In this document: positions 16,001 through 22,080 of the stretch, in pieces | How the letters are laid out: every line of letters starts with the position of its first letter | Position numbering within the stretch: the first letter of the stretch is position 1 | The notes under the pieces: model-generated | Database searches by the model: none | Seen by the model: only the letters and a program-made list of their open reading frames with translations | What the model was told of the DNA's origin: nothing | Assembly (NCBI GenBank): GCA_900771995.1 | Contig: CAAGQC010000085.1 | Span: forward strand, 1-22,295 | Direction of reading: 5' to 3' | Source of the DNA: Lachnospiraceae bacterium | GTDB lineage: Bacteria > Bacillota > Clostridia > Lachnospirales > Lachnospiraceae | DNA: 22,295 nucleotides | Made by a program: the position numbers and the translations under genes

Positions 16001-16268
16001 ACTTCCGACAGACCGCTACGATCTGCCGGAGCAGGCGACTCTGCACGGGATCCGAAAGGATCTGGAAGTCTGCCGGACTCCGGACGCAGGCAGCGAGCAC
16101 TTTACGATCAGCGCAGATCACGGAGTCTATTTCCGGTATCTGGATGGCAGCAGGCAGTGGCTCTGCGTGGAGACTGAGAACAGTGTGACCGGGTGGCTTA
16201 AGCTGGCAGATTATACGGCGGAAGAGGCATGGGACACTTTCAATGATCTGATGCCGAATGGAGGATGA
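13071..16268 (+). CDS. BlaR1/MecR1-like M56 metalloprotease with large sensor ectodomain
   Basis: The protein is 1065 residues. It has helices at about 12-32 and 38-56, a long Gly/Asn/Ser/Asp-rich insert (72-185), a helix at 191-214, then the M56 zinc protease: HEXXH is HERVH (271-275), with Glu312 in CEMSCDE as likely third ligand. A final helix (378-396) leads to an ectodomain of about 665 residues with ALLDLDGDG near 840 and an SH3-like end. BlaR1-type proteins sense a ligand outside and cut a BlaI repressor inside. Here the ectodomain is not a penicillin-binding domain, so the signal is unknown. The usual adjacent blaI is missing. The ATG at 13071 follows ACAGGAGGGGCTT; an in-frame GTG at 13050 has no such site. 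Related proteins are common in Lachnospiraceae. Confidence 0.87.
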   Translation: MGEGIYRIFDSIWRLSLVGSYCILLVILARFLLKKAPKWCSYLLWGIVFLRLCCPVLPTTGVSLIPERLLAVGNGVAYSQMAVGQDGNGADNTENGVGNRSENAAWSESNGETDRNTGLNTGMPEETELAASAGAANGNTGHGSDLTGNTGTGRADNAQVTGNVMDSSDNADDRGEADNATGVGILSRPLWFRALSLVWLLGMAGFLGYHAFSYLRMRRRIRRPDSGVRQVEPGICEIDGGHLSFVMGLIHPVIYLSSGLDSESRKVVLCHERVHLQRRDYLWKPAALIICCIHWFNPLVWLAFYLMNMDCEMSCDEKVVKLLGEESKKVYSYTLLEEASGGERKRYRGGSICALLSFGEDHVKNRIRHVLDYRKPPFWMLVGAAAVVVILVVCLCSNPGSGTDAADVANADSGAEADATEATDVAEATDEAATGDSAVDEVDYDTAKTEWLALFGQGIHSREEFGALFDVTALEDTQSFAGQDGVQYLEYNGENARKLHRQILDGDTAAHEIYKNPVKAAEALLNLQGGSGEMTELLYEPGRQYYFYQEDPNRPGEGAVAKVQYTFADGSTIDIPMVFAEESSQIWLLSQGNLDSRGQHSTGPLDGENQARVVYAEYGPKDEDWSTLAELSKKWVYVKVNPGSFADVAATYQISSYGIYAATGEDAGLNCMVPGYIAPVQGRSTVYQDMGNYYTSDGYRQEMAYLKQQDSVRLYYFAASGYQEGDLDIWIDTIREYDTSGQTGENGITDWKLPSEAQDFSADTLTAEDGYWILSQSSGIAQMKLPLLSNQPVWNGKVAADLTAEEADAYAAAQRQDILSNVGVVFDLSERAAQETYALLDLDGDGTAERILLRSRMAQAVNEVDHSPLDQYTFAVNTTRGETRSAQNLGNSIYAFSPDGRQILLALMRRDEFGRYESFLFRYENGELQEMGSFAQDIREIWVENGQIITSQIYDYMLQKENLRIVYRIGSDGKLAELPTDRYDLPEQATLHGIRKDLEVCRTPDAGSEHFTISADHGVYFRYLDGSRQWLCVETENSVTGWLKLADYTAEEAWDTFNDLMPNGG

Positions 16269-16353
16269 GAAGGGCAGTTTCCGGAAAAACTTATGACAGA
16301 AAGAGCAATTAATATATAATAAAAAAATCATACTATATAAGAAATAAATGAAT

Positions 16354-16397
16354 AAAATAGCAATAGTTTCCGATATACTGGAAACTATTGCTATTTT
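16354..16397. terminator. Perfect 18-bp bidirectional terminator hairpin
   Basis: AAAATAGCAATAGTTTCC (16354-16371) pairs fully with 16380-16397 across an 8-base loop, with T at the 3' end and A at the 5' end. It ends the M56 transcript. Confidence 0.9.
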
Positions 16398-16416
16398 TGA
16401 ATAAAAATACTATAAT
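16388..16416 (+). promoter_or_regulatory. Promoter of the AAA_14/DUF4143 ATPase gene
   Basis: -35 TTGCTA (16388-16393), 17 bases, perfect TATAAT (16411-16416). The -35 lies inside the 3' arm of the terminator hairpin. CTGGAGGTGAAAGT precedes the ATG at 16438. Confidence 0.7.
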
Positions 16417-16437
16417 AAAAGAACTGGAGGTGAAAGT

Positions 16438-17649
16438 ATGATCATTCGGGAAAAGTATATGAACAACATCAAAGATTTTATTGATAAACCGGTCATAAAG
16501 ATAATCACCGGAATGCGGCGAAGCGGGAAAAGTGCCCTGCTGGAATTGACAAGGCAGGAGCTGCTTGGTATGGGTAAAAATCCGAATCAAATTGTTTATA
16601 TAAATTTTGAATCTTTAAAATATGATCATTTGAAAGAATATAAAACCCTATACCGGTATTTGATGGAAATCGGGGAGAAAATTTCCGGAAGATTGTATAT
16701 TCTCCTGGATGAGATACAGGAAGTAGACGGCTGGCAGCAGGCAATTAATTCTCTGCGCGTAGATATTGACTGTGATATTTATGTAACAGGATCAAATGCA
16801 AGATTGTTGTCAGGGGAACTGGCCACATTGCTGGCAGGCAGATATGTGGAAATTCGGGTATATCCTCTGGATCTTAAGGAATACCTTGCGTTTGCAGAAA
16901 CCAATGAAGGAGAGTCAAATCTAACCGTACAGGATCATTTTTCCAACTTTGTCAGATTCGGAGGGCTGCCAGGCATCCATCAGATGGCTTGGGAGGAGAG
17001 CAGAATTACACAATATCTTCAAGATATTTATAATTCCGTACTGTTAAAAGATGTGATTGCAAGGAATAATATCAGAGATACTGCATTGCTGGAAAGCATC
17101 ATCAGATATCTCATGGATAATATCGGAAATACATTCTCGGCCAAAACCATCACTGATTTTTTAAAGAGTCAGGGGAGAAAACTAAGCATCGAAACAGTTT
17201 ATAATTATCTGAGGGCATTAGAAAGTGCATTTTTGATTCATAAGGTCGTAAGATTTGACATTAAAGGGAAGAAAATACTGGAAACGCAGGAAAAGTATTA
17301 TCTTTCGGATCTGGGAATCCGACATGCTGTCATGGGATATCGGGATAATGATATTGCGGGAGTGTTGGAAAACATTGTGTATCTGGAACTGCTCCGCAGA
17401 GGTTATACGGTAAAGATAGGAAAACAGAGTGTTGCAGAAGTAGACTTTGTGGCAGACAGACGGGACGAAAGACTGTATGTTCAGGTGTGTTATATTTTGA
17501 CGCCGGAAAATACGGATAGGGAATTTGCACCTTTAGAGGCAATTACAGATAATTATGAAAAAGTAGTACTGTCCATGGATACGCTATTACACATCAACCG
17601 GGGAGGCATCCGGCAGAAAAACATTATGGATTTTCTGTTGGAAAAATAA
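16438..17649 (+). CDS. AAA_14 / DUF4143 ATPase
   Basis: The 403-residue protein has an N-terminal AAA+ ATPase (AAA_14): Walker A GMRRSGKS (25-32), Walker B YILLDEIQEV (87-96), and a sensor-like VTGSNARLL (116-124). The GGLP segment near residue 180 and the following helices belong to the DUF4143 half. The end (TVKIGKQSVAEVDFVADRRD, then LYVQVCY) looks like a PD-(D/E)XK nuclease fold in which the usual (E/Q)xK lysine is Val or absent, so nuclease activity is doubtful. The cellular role of this widespread family is unsettled. The gene is visibly more AT-rich than its neighbours and has its own promoter, so recent acquisition is possible. The lipoprotein gene starts 22 bases downstream and is probably cotranscribed. 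Confidence 0.9.
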   Translation: MIIREKYMNNIKDFIDKPVIKIITGMRRSGKSALLELTRQELLGMGKNPNQIVYINFESLKYDHLKEYKTLYRYLMEIGEKISGRLYILLDEIQEVDGWQQAINSLRVDIDCDIYVTGSNARLLSGELATLLAGRYVEIRVYPLDLKEYLAFAETNEGESNLTVQDHFSNFVRFGGLPGIHQMAWEESRITQYLQDIYNSVLLKDVIARNNIRDTALLESIIRYLMDNIGNTFSAKTITDFLKSQGRKLSIETVYNYLRALESAFLIHKVVRFDIKGKKILETQEKYYLSDLGIRHAVMGYRDNDIAGVLENIVYLELLRRGYTVKIGKQSVAEVDFVADRRDERLYVQVCYILTPENTDREFAPLEAITDNYEKVVLSMDTLLHINRGGIRQKNIMDFLLEK

Positions 17650-17671
17650 AGCAGAATGGAAAGAGGACATT

Positions 17672-18493
17672 ATGAAAAAACAATATAAATTAACAGCATT
17701 GGCGCTGACTGCCTGTCTGTTGACCGGCTGCGGCGCAGGAGAGATCAGCGTGACAGAGAATGCGGCGTCGGAGAGCCAGTCTGCCACGACAAATGTATCA
17801 CAATTTTCCGGTGTTTCCGCGGAAGAAGCTTTACAGGATTTACCGGTTGCACCCAAAGAAATCACCATAGATTTCACCGGTATCTCAGAATTTCACCCGG
17901 AGCAGGCAAATACACAACCTTATTCCCTGAAAATCCTGTCCGAGACGAACAACAATGTTACCATGGCGTATGAATGGTATAACGAATCCGAAGATATTTC
18001 TCTCCCCATGATCGGTGAGAACTGGAACTGTTTCTATGATGAGAATTACACCTATCAGTGGCATGACGGGAAACTCAGTATTTTTGACGGTGAGAACTGC
18101 CTGTATGTACTGGAATATCCCACAGACAAATGGTACGTCAACGGTAATAACGCCCGGCTTGAGAACGGGATCTTCTACGGGGCATCGGTGATGAACGGCT
18201 ATGCCCAGCCGGACACCTGTTTTATGTTTGCCTATGATCTGGAAAATGAGAAGCTGCTGTGGCGGAGCGCCGACCAGACCTACAACAGCATGAATTTCCT
18301 CGTAAAAGGAGATGTGATCTTCTGTGGCTACGGCTTTACCGCAGAGGATGACTACCTCTACCAGCTGGATAAGAACACCGGAGAAGTGATCGACCGCCTG
18401 CTTTTGAAAAGGATGCCTGACCTCATGGCGGAGAAGGACGACAAATTATATGTCCATACCTACAGCTATGATTATGTGATCGAGGTGCAGTAA
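17672..18493 (+). CDS. Lipoprotein with PQQ-like beta-propeller look
   Basis: The 273-residue protein has a lipoprotein signal peptide: basic start, hydrophobic core and lipobox LLTGC with Cys20, so it is anchored on the outer face of the membrane. Residues about 22-50 are a Ser/Thr/Glu linker. The remainder includes blade-like strings such as CFMFAYDLENEKLLWRS and YLYQLDKNTGEVIDRLLL, typical of PQQ-like or WD-type repeats, but only two or three are evident and the protein is short for a full propeller. Function unknown. GAGGA lies 6 bases before the ATG. It follows the ATPase by 22 bases and ends 13 bases before the convergent TspO gene; only a 5-bp hairpin is visible between them. Confidence 0.82.
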   Translation: MKKQYKLTALALTACLLTGCGAGEISVTENAASESQSATTNVSQFSGVSAEEALQDLPVAPKEITIDFTGISEFHPEQANTQPYSLKILSETNNNVTMAYEWYNESEDISLPMIGENWNCFYDENYTYQWHDGKLSIFDGENCLYVLEYPTDKWYVNGNNARLENGIFYGASVMNGYAQPDTCFMFAYDLENEKLLWRSADQTYNSMNFLVKGDVIFCGYGFTAEDDYLYQLDKNTGEVIDRLLLKRMPDLMAEKDDKLYVHTYSYDYVIEVQ

Positions 18494-18506
18494 ACTGACA
18501 TATCTG

Positions 18507-18980
18507 TCACCGGTTCAGCCACCACACCCCAAGGTTCAGATACCCTGCGAACGTAACCCACAGCAGATAAGGCAGCATCAGCCATGCGGCGGGTCTGGAG
18601 ATCTTCGCGAACGCCCGCAGCGTGGTGAGGATCAGCAGCCACAGGACCACCAGCCACAAAAAGGCGAACAGATACCAGCCCAGGTTAAAGAACCAGACAG
18701 ACCAGAAAAAATTGAAGATTAGCTGTACCGCATACAGGGTGAGGGCTTTCGTGTCCTCGCCTTTTTGCATGACGACAAGGTAGGAAGCGATGCCCATGAG
18801 GACAAACAGGATGCTCCATACCACCGGGAAGACCCACATGAGAGGCGTCAGAGGCGGCTGTGCAACGGTCTCGAAAGCCTTCATTCCTTTTCGCGTGACC
18901 CAGGCGGAGAGTCCGCCCACAGCAAGAGGGATGGCAACGGCAGTGATGAGATTTTTCCAGTGGATATTTTTCAGTTTCAT
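18507..18980 (-). CDS. tspO: TspO/MBR family tryptophan-rich membrane protein
   Basis: The 157-residue length and five hydrophobic helices match the TspO/peripheral benzodiazepine receptor family. The signature is present: PPLTPLMWVFPVVWSILFVL at about residues 42-61, then MGIASYLV, FNFFWSVWFFNLGWY, and AWLMLPYLLWVTFAGYLN near the end. Family members bind porphyrins and are linked to tetrapyrrole, redox or stress signalling; the role in anaerobic Firmicutes is not established. The frame extends upstream to 19034, but GCAGGAGG before the ATG at 18980 and the family length fix the start there. A possible -10 TATTAT lies on the minus strand at 19011-19006. It is convergent with the lipoprotein gene and divergent from the MATE gene. 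Confidence 0.92.
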   Translation of the reverse strand: MKLKNIHWKNLITAVAIPLAVGGLSAWVTRKGMKAFETVAQPPLTPLMWVFPVVWSILFVLMGIASYLVVMQKGEDTKALTLYAVQLIFNFFWSVWFFNLGWYLFAFLWLVVLWLLILTTLRAFAKISRPAAWLMLPYLLWVTFAGYLNLGVWWLNR

Positions 18981-19097
18981 GGGAAGCCTCCTGCAAAAAT
19001 GTGACATAATATGTTCCACACACAGTCTATGCATAAATTCACTTCATTATGCCCTGGGCAACCATAAAAAGTGACACTTGCAATTACCGCGGACAGT

Positions 19098-19213
19098 TAT
19101 GGTATAATGAGCGCAAGAGAGCCAACATGCTTGCAGGATTGGCGAACGGCGAATTTGATCATGATAGTTGCGAAGCAACGGCGAGCACCAAAGGTGCGAA
19201 TTATGATATAATG
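19098..19213 (+). promoter_or_regulatory. Duplicated extended -10 elements and hairpin-rich leader of the MATE gene
   Basis: Two near-identical elements, TTATGGTATAATGA (TATAAT at 19103-19108) and TTATGATATAATGA (TATAAT at 19207-19212), lie 104 bases apart, each an extended -10. Between them are mini-hairpins: GCAAG/CTTGC (19113-19117 with 19130-19134), GTTGC-GAA-GCAAC (19167-19179) and GCACC-AAA-GGTGC (19185-19197), and an iterated GGCGA motif (19141, 19148, 19180). Clear -35 boxes are not seen. It may be a dispersed repeat that carries a promoter. From here to the ATG at 19274 nothing else was seen. Confidence 0.5.
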
Positions 19214-19273
19214 AATACAGATGAAATTTACAAAGAGCATAGACAAAATTTACAAGGCAGAAAGGTATAAGAT

Positions 19274-20626
19274 ATGAGTACGGAAAATACACAGGCTTCC
19301 CTGACAAAAGAGGCGGTCCGGCTGGCATGGCCGGCGGTCTGTGAATCCTTTTTTATTGCACTGGCAGGTATGGTGGATACTTTCATGGTGAGCACGCTGG
19401 GAGCAAATGCAGTGGCGGCGGTCGGCCTGACCACGCAGCCGAAATTCCTGGGACTGGCATTATTTATCGCGGCCAACGTGGCAATCTCTGCCCTGGTGGC
19501 CAGACGTTTCGGAGAAAAGCGGCAGCAGGCAGCCAACGAGATCCTCGTCATGACCATCGTCTTCTGCATTGCAGCGGCCATTCTCATCAGCGCCCTGACG
19601 GTGGGCTTCGCAGATCCAATCATAGAATTCTGCGGTTCCAACGAGGATACCCATACCATGGCGGTCAGATATTACCGCATCATCATGGGAGGTATGATTT
19701 TCAACGTATTGTCCATGGGCATCAATGCGGCACAGCGCGGCGCCGGGAATACCATGATCGCCCTGCGGACGAACCTGATCTCCAATCTGGTGAACATCGT
19801 TGGCAACTATCTGTTGATCAACGGACATTTCGGATTCCCGGCACTGGGAATTACCGGTGCGGCCATCGCCACGGTTTTCGGTACGGTGGTGGCCTGCATC
19901 ATGAGTATAGCATCCATCTGTCCGAAGAAAGGTTTTATCAGCATTCCCTATATGATCGAGCACCATATCCGTCTGCGGCTGGAGCCTCTCATGGAAATCA
20001 TCAAGGTCGGTTATTCCGTTTTCATCGAGCAGGTACTGATGCGTGTGGGATTTATGTCCACGGCCATGATGGCGGCGAAGATGGGGACAGAGGCCATGGC
20101 GGCTCATCAGGTCGGTATGAATATTCTTGGTCTGACGTTCTCTTTCGGTGACGGTATGCAGGTGGCGGCGGTGGCGCTGATTGGCAGGAGCCTGGGAGAA
20201 GGGGAACCGGACAAGGCGAAAAGCTATGGCGCCATCTGCCGTCGCATCGGTCTGGGAATCTCCGCGGCCCTGGCAGTATTTTACTTCTTCGGCGGCGAGA
20301 CCCTCTACCGGATGTTCTTCCGGGAGGAGAGCATTGTGGCATATGGTGTGAATATTATCCATTGCATCTGTATCATCGTGCTGTTCCAGGTATCTCAGGT
20401 CATTTATATGGGCTGTCTGCGTGGTGCGGGAGATACCGCCTACACGGCAGTGGCTTCCACCATCAGTGTGACTCTGATCCGTACGGCAGCTTCCTATCTC
20501 TTCGGATTTACGCTGGGACTTGGCATGACCGGTATCTGGATGGGTGTTCTGGCAGACCAGATTTCCCGGTTCCTGTTTGCCTCGATCCGCTTCCGGCAGG
20601 GAAAATGGGTATCCATTAAGATCTGA
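19274..20626 (+). CDS. MATE family multidrug/Na+ efflux protein
   Basis: The 450-residue protein has the twelve-helix pattern and duplicated two-bundle architecture of MATE exporters. The first half has WPAVCESFFIALAGMVDTFM and VGLTTQPKF; the second half has the matching KVGYSVFIEQVLMRVGFMST and GAGDT motifs (RGAGNT near 155, RGAGDT near 380). Family members expel cationic drugs or metabolites using Na+ or H+ gradients. It most resembles the NorM/DinF-like branch common in Clostridia; the substrate cannot be inferred. The ribosome site is AAAGG, 9 bases before the ATG. It is monocistronic, with its own leader and a strong terminator shared with the convergent metal regulator. Confidence 0.93.
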   Translation: MSTENTQASLTKEAVRLAWPAVCESFFIALAGMVDTFMVSTLGANAVAAVGLTTQPKFLGLALFIAANVAISALVARRFGEKRQQAANEILVMTIVFCIAAAILISALTVGFADPIIEFCGSNEDTHTMAVRYYRIIMGGMIFNVLSMGINAAQRGAGNTMIALRTNLISNLVNIVGNYLLINGHFGFPALGITGAAIATVFGTVVACIMSIASICPKKGFISIPYMIEHHIRLRLEPLMEIIKVGYSVFIEQVLMRVGFMSTAMMAAKMGTEAMAAHQVGMNILGLTFSFGDGMQVAAVALIGRSLGEGEPDKAKSYGAICRRIGLGISAALAVFYFFGGETLYRMFFREESIVAYGVNIIHCICIIVLFQVSQVIYMGCLRGAGDTAYTAVASTISVTLIRTAASYLFGFTLGLGMTGIWMGVLADQISRFLFASIRFRQGKWVSIKI

Positions 20627-20644
20627 TATAGATTTCATAAAAGC

Positions 20645-20690
20645 AAAAAACTCCCGGAGTGATACGAAAGCCACTCCGGGAGTCTTATTT
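20645..20690. terminator. Bidirectional terminator between MATE and the DtxR-type regulator
   Basis: ACTCCCGGAGTG (20650-20661) pairs perfectly with CACTCCGGGAGT (20672-20683), loop of 10 bases, with an A-run on the left and a T-rich tract on the right. Confidence 0.9.
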
Positions 20691-20708
20691 TCCCATTCTG
20701 TACAAAAA

Positions 20709-21074
20709 TTACTTGGTCTTCAGATTCTTTTTCATGGCGCTAAAAGTCTCTGCACTGATCACATGCTCGATTCGGCAGGCATCCTCAGCGGCCACGGCGG
20801 GATCCACACCGATGGAGGTCAGCCAGTCCGTGAGGAACGTGTGACGCTCATAAATTTTCTCCGCAATCTCCAGTCCCTTATCCAGCAGGTTAATGTAGCC
20901 TTCCTTGTCCATCTCAATGTATTCCCCGTTACGGAGATTCTTCATGGCAACACTGACGCTGGGCTTGGACACGCCCAGATCGTTGGCAATATCAATAGAG
21001 CGGACAACGCCGTTCTTTTTCTTCAGTACTAAGATCGTTTCCAGATAATTCTCAGCGGATTCCTGTATTTTCAT
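20709..21074 (-). CDS. DtxR/MntR family metal-dependent repressor (short form)
   Basis: The 121-residue protein has an N-terminal winged helix (residues about 8-62, with SIDIANDLGVSKPSVSVAMK) and a dimerisation/metal domain. Cys100, Glu103 and His104 occupy the positions of DtxR Cys102-x-x-Glu105-His106; manganese-type MntR has Glu at the Cys position. His78 is a further likely ligand, and Asn9 stands where DtxR has Met10 and MntR has Asp8. The SH3-like C-terminal domain of DtxR is absent. The frame runs up to a TTG at 21170 that is really the -35 box; MKIQESAENYLETIL at 21074 is the family-typical start. It sits divergent to feoA-feoA-feoB, whose promoter holds a matching palindrome. It probably represses iron uptake when Fe(II) is plentiful. 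Confidence 0.9.
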   Translation of the reverse strand: MKIQESAENYLETILVLKKKNGVVRSIDIANDLGVSKPSVSVAMKNLRNGEYIEMDKEGYINLLDKGLEIAEKIYERHTFLTDWLTSIGVDPAVAAEDACRIEHVISAETFSAMKKNLKTK

Positions 21075-21141
21075 GTAGTAACCATATCCTTCCCATACAT
21101 GGCATTTTCGGCCATTCATTCCACCTTTAGATAGTATTATT

Positions 21142-21170
21142 AGAATAGCAGAAATGGCGGAGAAATGCAA
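21142..21170 (-). promoter_or_regulatory. Promoter of the DtxR-type regulator
   Basis: On the minus strand: -35 TTGCAT (21170-21165), 17 bases, -10 TATTCT (21147-21142). No copy of the feo palindrome is evident here. Confidence 0.6.
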
Positions 21171-21246
21171 GGTTTGGACTTAATGAGAAAATATATCATT
21201 TACCATTTCCTACAAAAATTCTATGAAAAAAATATAAAAAAACATA

Positions 21247-21279
21247 TTGACAGTAAAACAAGGTTAGTATATACTAACC
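21247..21279 (+). promoter_or_regulatory. feo promoter with an 18-bp palindromic operator
   Basis: Perfect -35 TTGACA (21247-21252), 17 bases, -10 TATACT (21270-21275). The exact palindrome GGTTAGTATATACTAACC (21262-21279) covers the -10. Its GGTTAG half resembles DtxR/IdeR-type boxes, and a DtxR-family gene is next door. Confidence 0.85.
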
Positions 21280-21286
21280 CATGAAT

Positions 21287-21301
21287 TGAGAATGAATATC
21301 A
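21287..21301 (+). promoter_or_regulatory. Fur-like box in the feo leader
   Basis: TGAGAATGAATATCA matches the 7-1-7 Fur consensus TGATAAT-N-ATTATCA at 12 of 14 positions, and the longer 19-base consensus at 14 of 19. It lies just downstream of the predicted transcription start. Confidence 0.6.
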
Positions 21302-21362
21302 TTAAGAACTAATGAGAAACCATCAGAAAAAGTTCAATACTGTTGAAGGGAAGGATGTGGAT

Positions 21363-21575
21363 ATGATGCCCCTGAGTATGGTAGGCGCCGGAGAAGAGAA
21401 CACGATCCAGAGGATCGGCGGCAAAGAGGAGACGAGAAAGTTTTTAGAGACTCTCGGATTCGTAGTAGGCGGTAAGGTGACAGTTGTGTCCCAGACCGAA
21501 GGCAACCTGATCGTTAATATTAAGGAATCAAGAGTAGCCATCGGCAAGGATATGGCCAATAAAATCATGGTGTAA
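21363..21575 (+). CDS. feoA: FeoA family protein, first copy
   Basis: A 70-residue SH3-like FeoA domain (MMPLSMVGAGEENTIQRIGG, then FLETLGFVVGGKVTVVSQ and GNLIVNIKESRVAIGKDMA). FeoA proteins bind the cytoplasmic G-domain side of the FeoB ferrous iron transporter and modulate it. The frame can be extended to an ATG at 21312, but the family start is MMPLS and GGAAGGATGTGG precedes it; 21363 and 21366 are equally possible. It is first in the operon, 41 bases before the second FeoA gene. Transcription is probably controlled by the palindrome and the Fur-like box upstream. Confidence 0.92.
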   Translation: MMPLSMVGAGEENTIQRIGGKEETRKFLETLGFVVGGKVTVVSQTEGNLIVNIKESRVAIGKDMANKIMV

Positions 21576-21616
21576 CGGAAACGTCAAACCAAAAAAGATG
21601 CTAATAGGAGGAGAAA

Positions 21617-21838
21617 ATGAAGACATTGAAGGAAGTTCCCTGCGGTCAGACCGTAAAGGTAACCAAACTGAATGGTGAAGGTCCTGTCAAGAGACGTATC
21701 ATGGACATGGGCATTACCAAAGGTGTTGAGATCTATGTGAGAAAGGTTGCTCCTTTGGGAGATCCCGTGGAAGTAACTGTCAGAGGCTATGAGCTGTCTC
21801 TTCGTAAGGCAGACGCTGAGATGATTTGCGTCGAGTAA
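21617..21838 (+). CDS. feoA: FeoA family protein, second copy
   Basis: A second SH3-like FeoA domain of 73 residues: LKEVPCGQTVKVTKLNGEGP, RRIMDMGITKGVEIYVRKVA, GDPVEVTVRGYELSLRKADA. It differs strongly from the first copy and looks more like the classical FeoA, with a conserved RRxxDMG segment. AGGAGGAGAAA precedes the ATG. Two divergent FeoA proteins before FeoB is a known layout in Clostridia; they may act as a heteromeric partner. The gene is separated from feoB by 242 bases containing an unusual palindromic element, so coupling to feoB could be altered. Confidence 0.93.
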   Translation: MKTLKEVPCGQTVKVTKLNGEGPVKRRIMDMGITKGVEIYVRKVAPLGDPVEVTVRGYELSLRKADAEMICVE

Positions 21839-21860
21839 ATTATCTTTTTTTTAGCAGGAA

Positions 21861-21878
21861 GGTTAGCCAGAACTAATT
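21861..21878 (+). promoter_or_regulatory. Possible second, degenerate metal-regulator site
   Basis: GGTTAG-CCAGAA-CTAATT has the same GGTTAG-N6-CTAA spacing as the feo operator, with 4 of 6 bases of the right half matching. No clear promoter was seen around it. Confidence 0.35.
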
Positions 21879-21899
21879 AGTGAAAGCTAATCGCAATGT

Positions 21900-22050
21900 G
21901 TAACTATTCAGAGTCAGGTAAATATCGTCAAATATTCGTCGAATGCTGGCATTCGTAAGAATATTTTATGATATTTAGATGACGAAGTAACCACATGAGC
22001 AAAAAAGAAGCTCTGAAAGAGCGTTTTGCGAATGGGGGCTGAATAGTTAC
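21900..22050. mobile_element. MITE-like palindromic element between feoA and feoB
   Basis: A 151-base segment bounded by perfect 12-base inverted repeats, GTAACTATTCAG (21900-21911) and CTGAATAGTTAC (22039-22050). Inside is a long interrupted hairpin at 21920-21976: AAATATC/GATATTT, AAATATTC/GAATATTT and GAATGC/GCATTC, separated by 3- to 4-base internal loops. Then GAGC/GCTC and GCTC/GAGC pairs lie near 22000-22020. It contains no gene. No clear target-site duplication was found. Confidence 0.6.
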
Positions 22051-22080
22051 TAAATGATTTTAGAGGAAAGAGGTAGAAAA

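Noticed and set aside
18494..18510. Small TGACA/TGTCA hairpin between the lipoprotein and tspO
   Set aside because: A 5-bp stem without a T-tract is too weak to call a terminator.
19460..20674. 404-codon minus-strand open frame opposite the MATE gene
   Set aside because: It is rich in His, Asp and Arg with no hydrophobic or family pattern, mirrors the MATE codons, and runs through the terminator.
21075..21170. Extended N terminus of the DtxR-type regulator
   Set aside because: The TTG start is the -35 box TTGCAT; the family-typical start is MKIQESAENYL at 21074.
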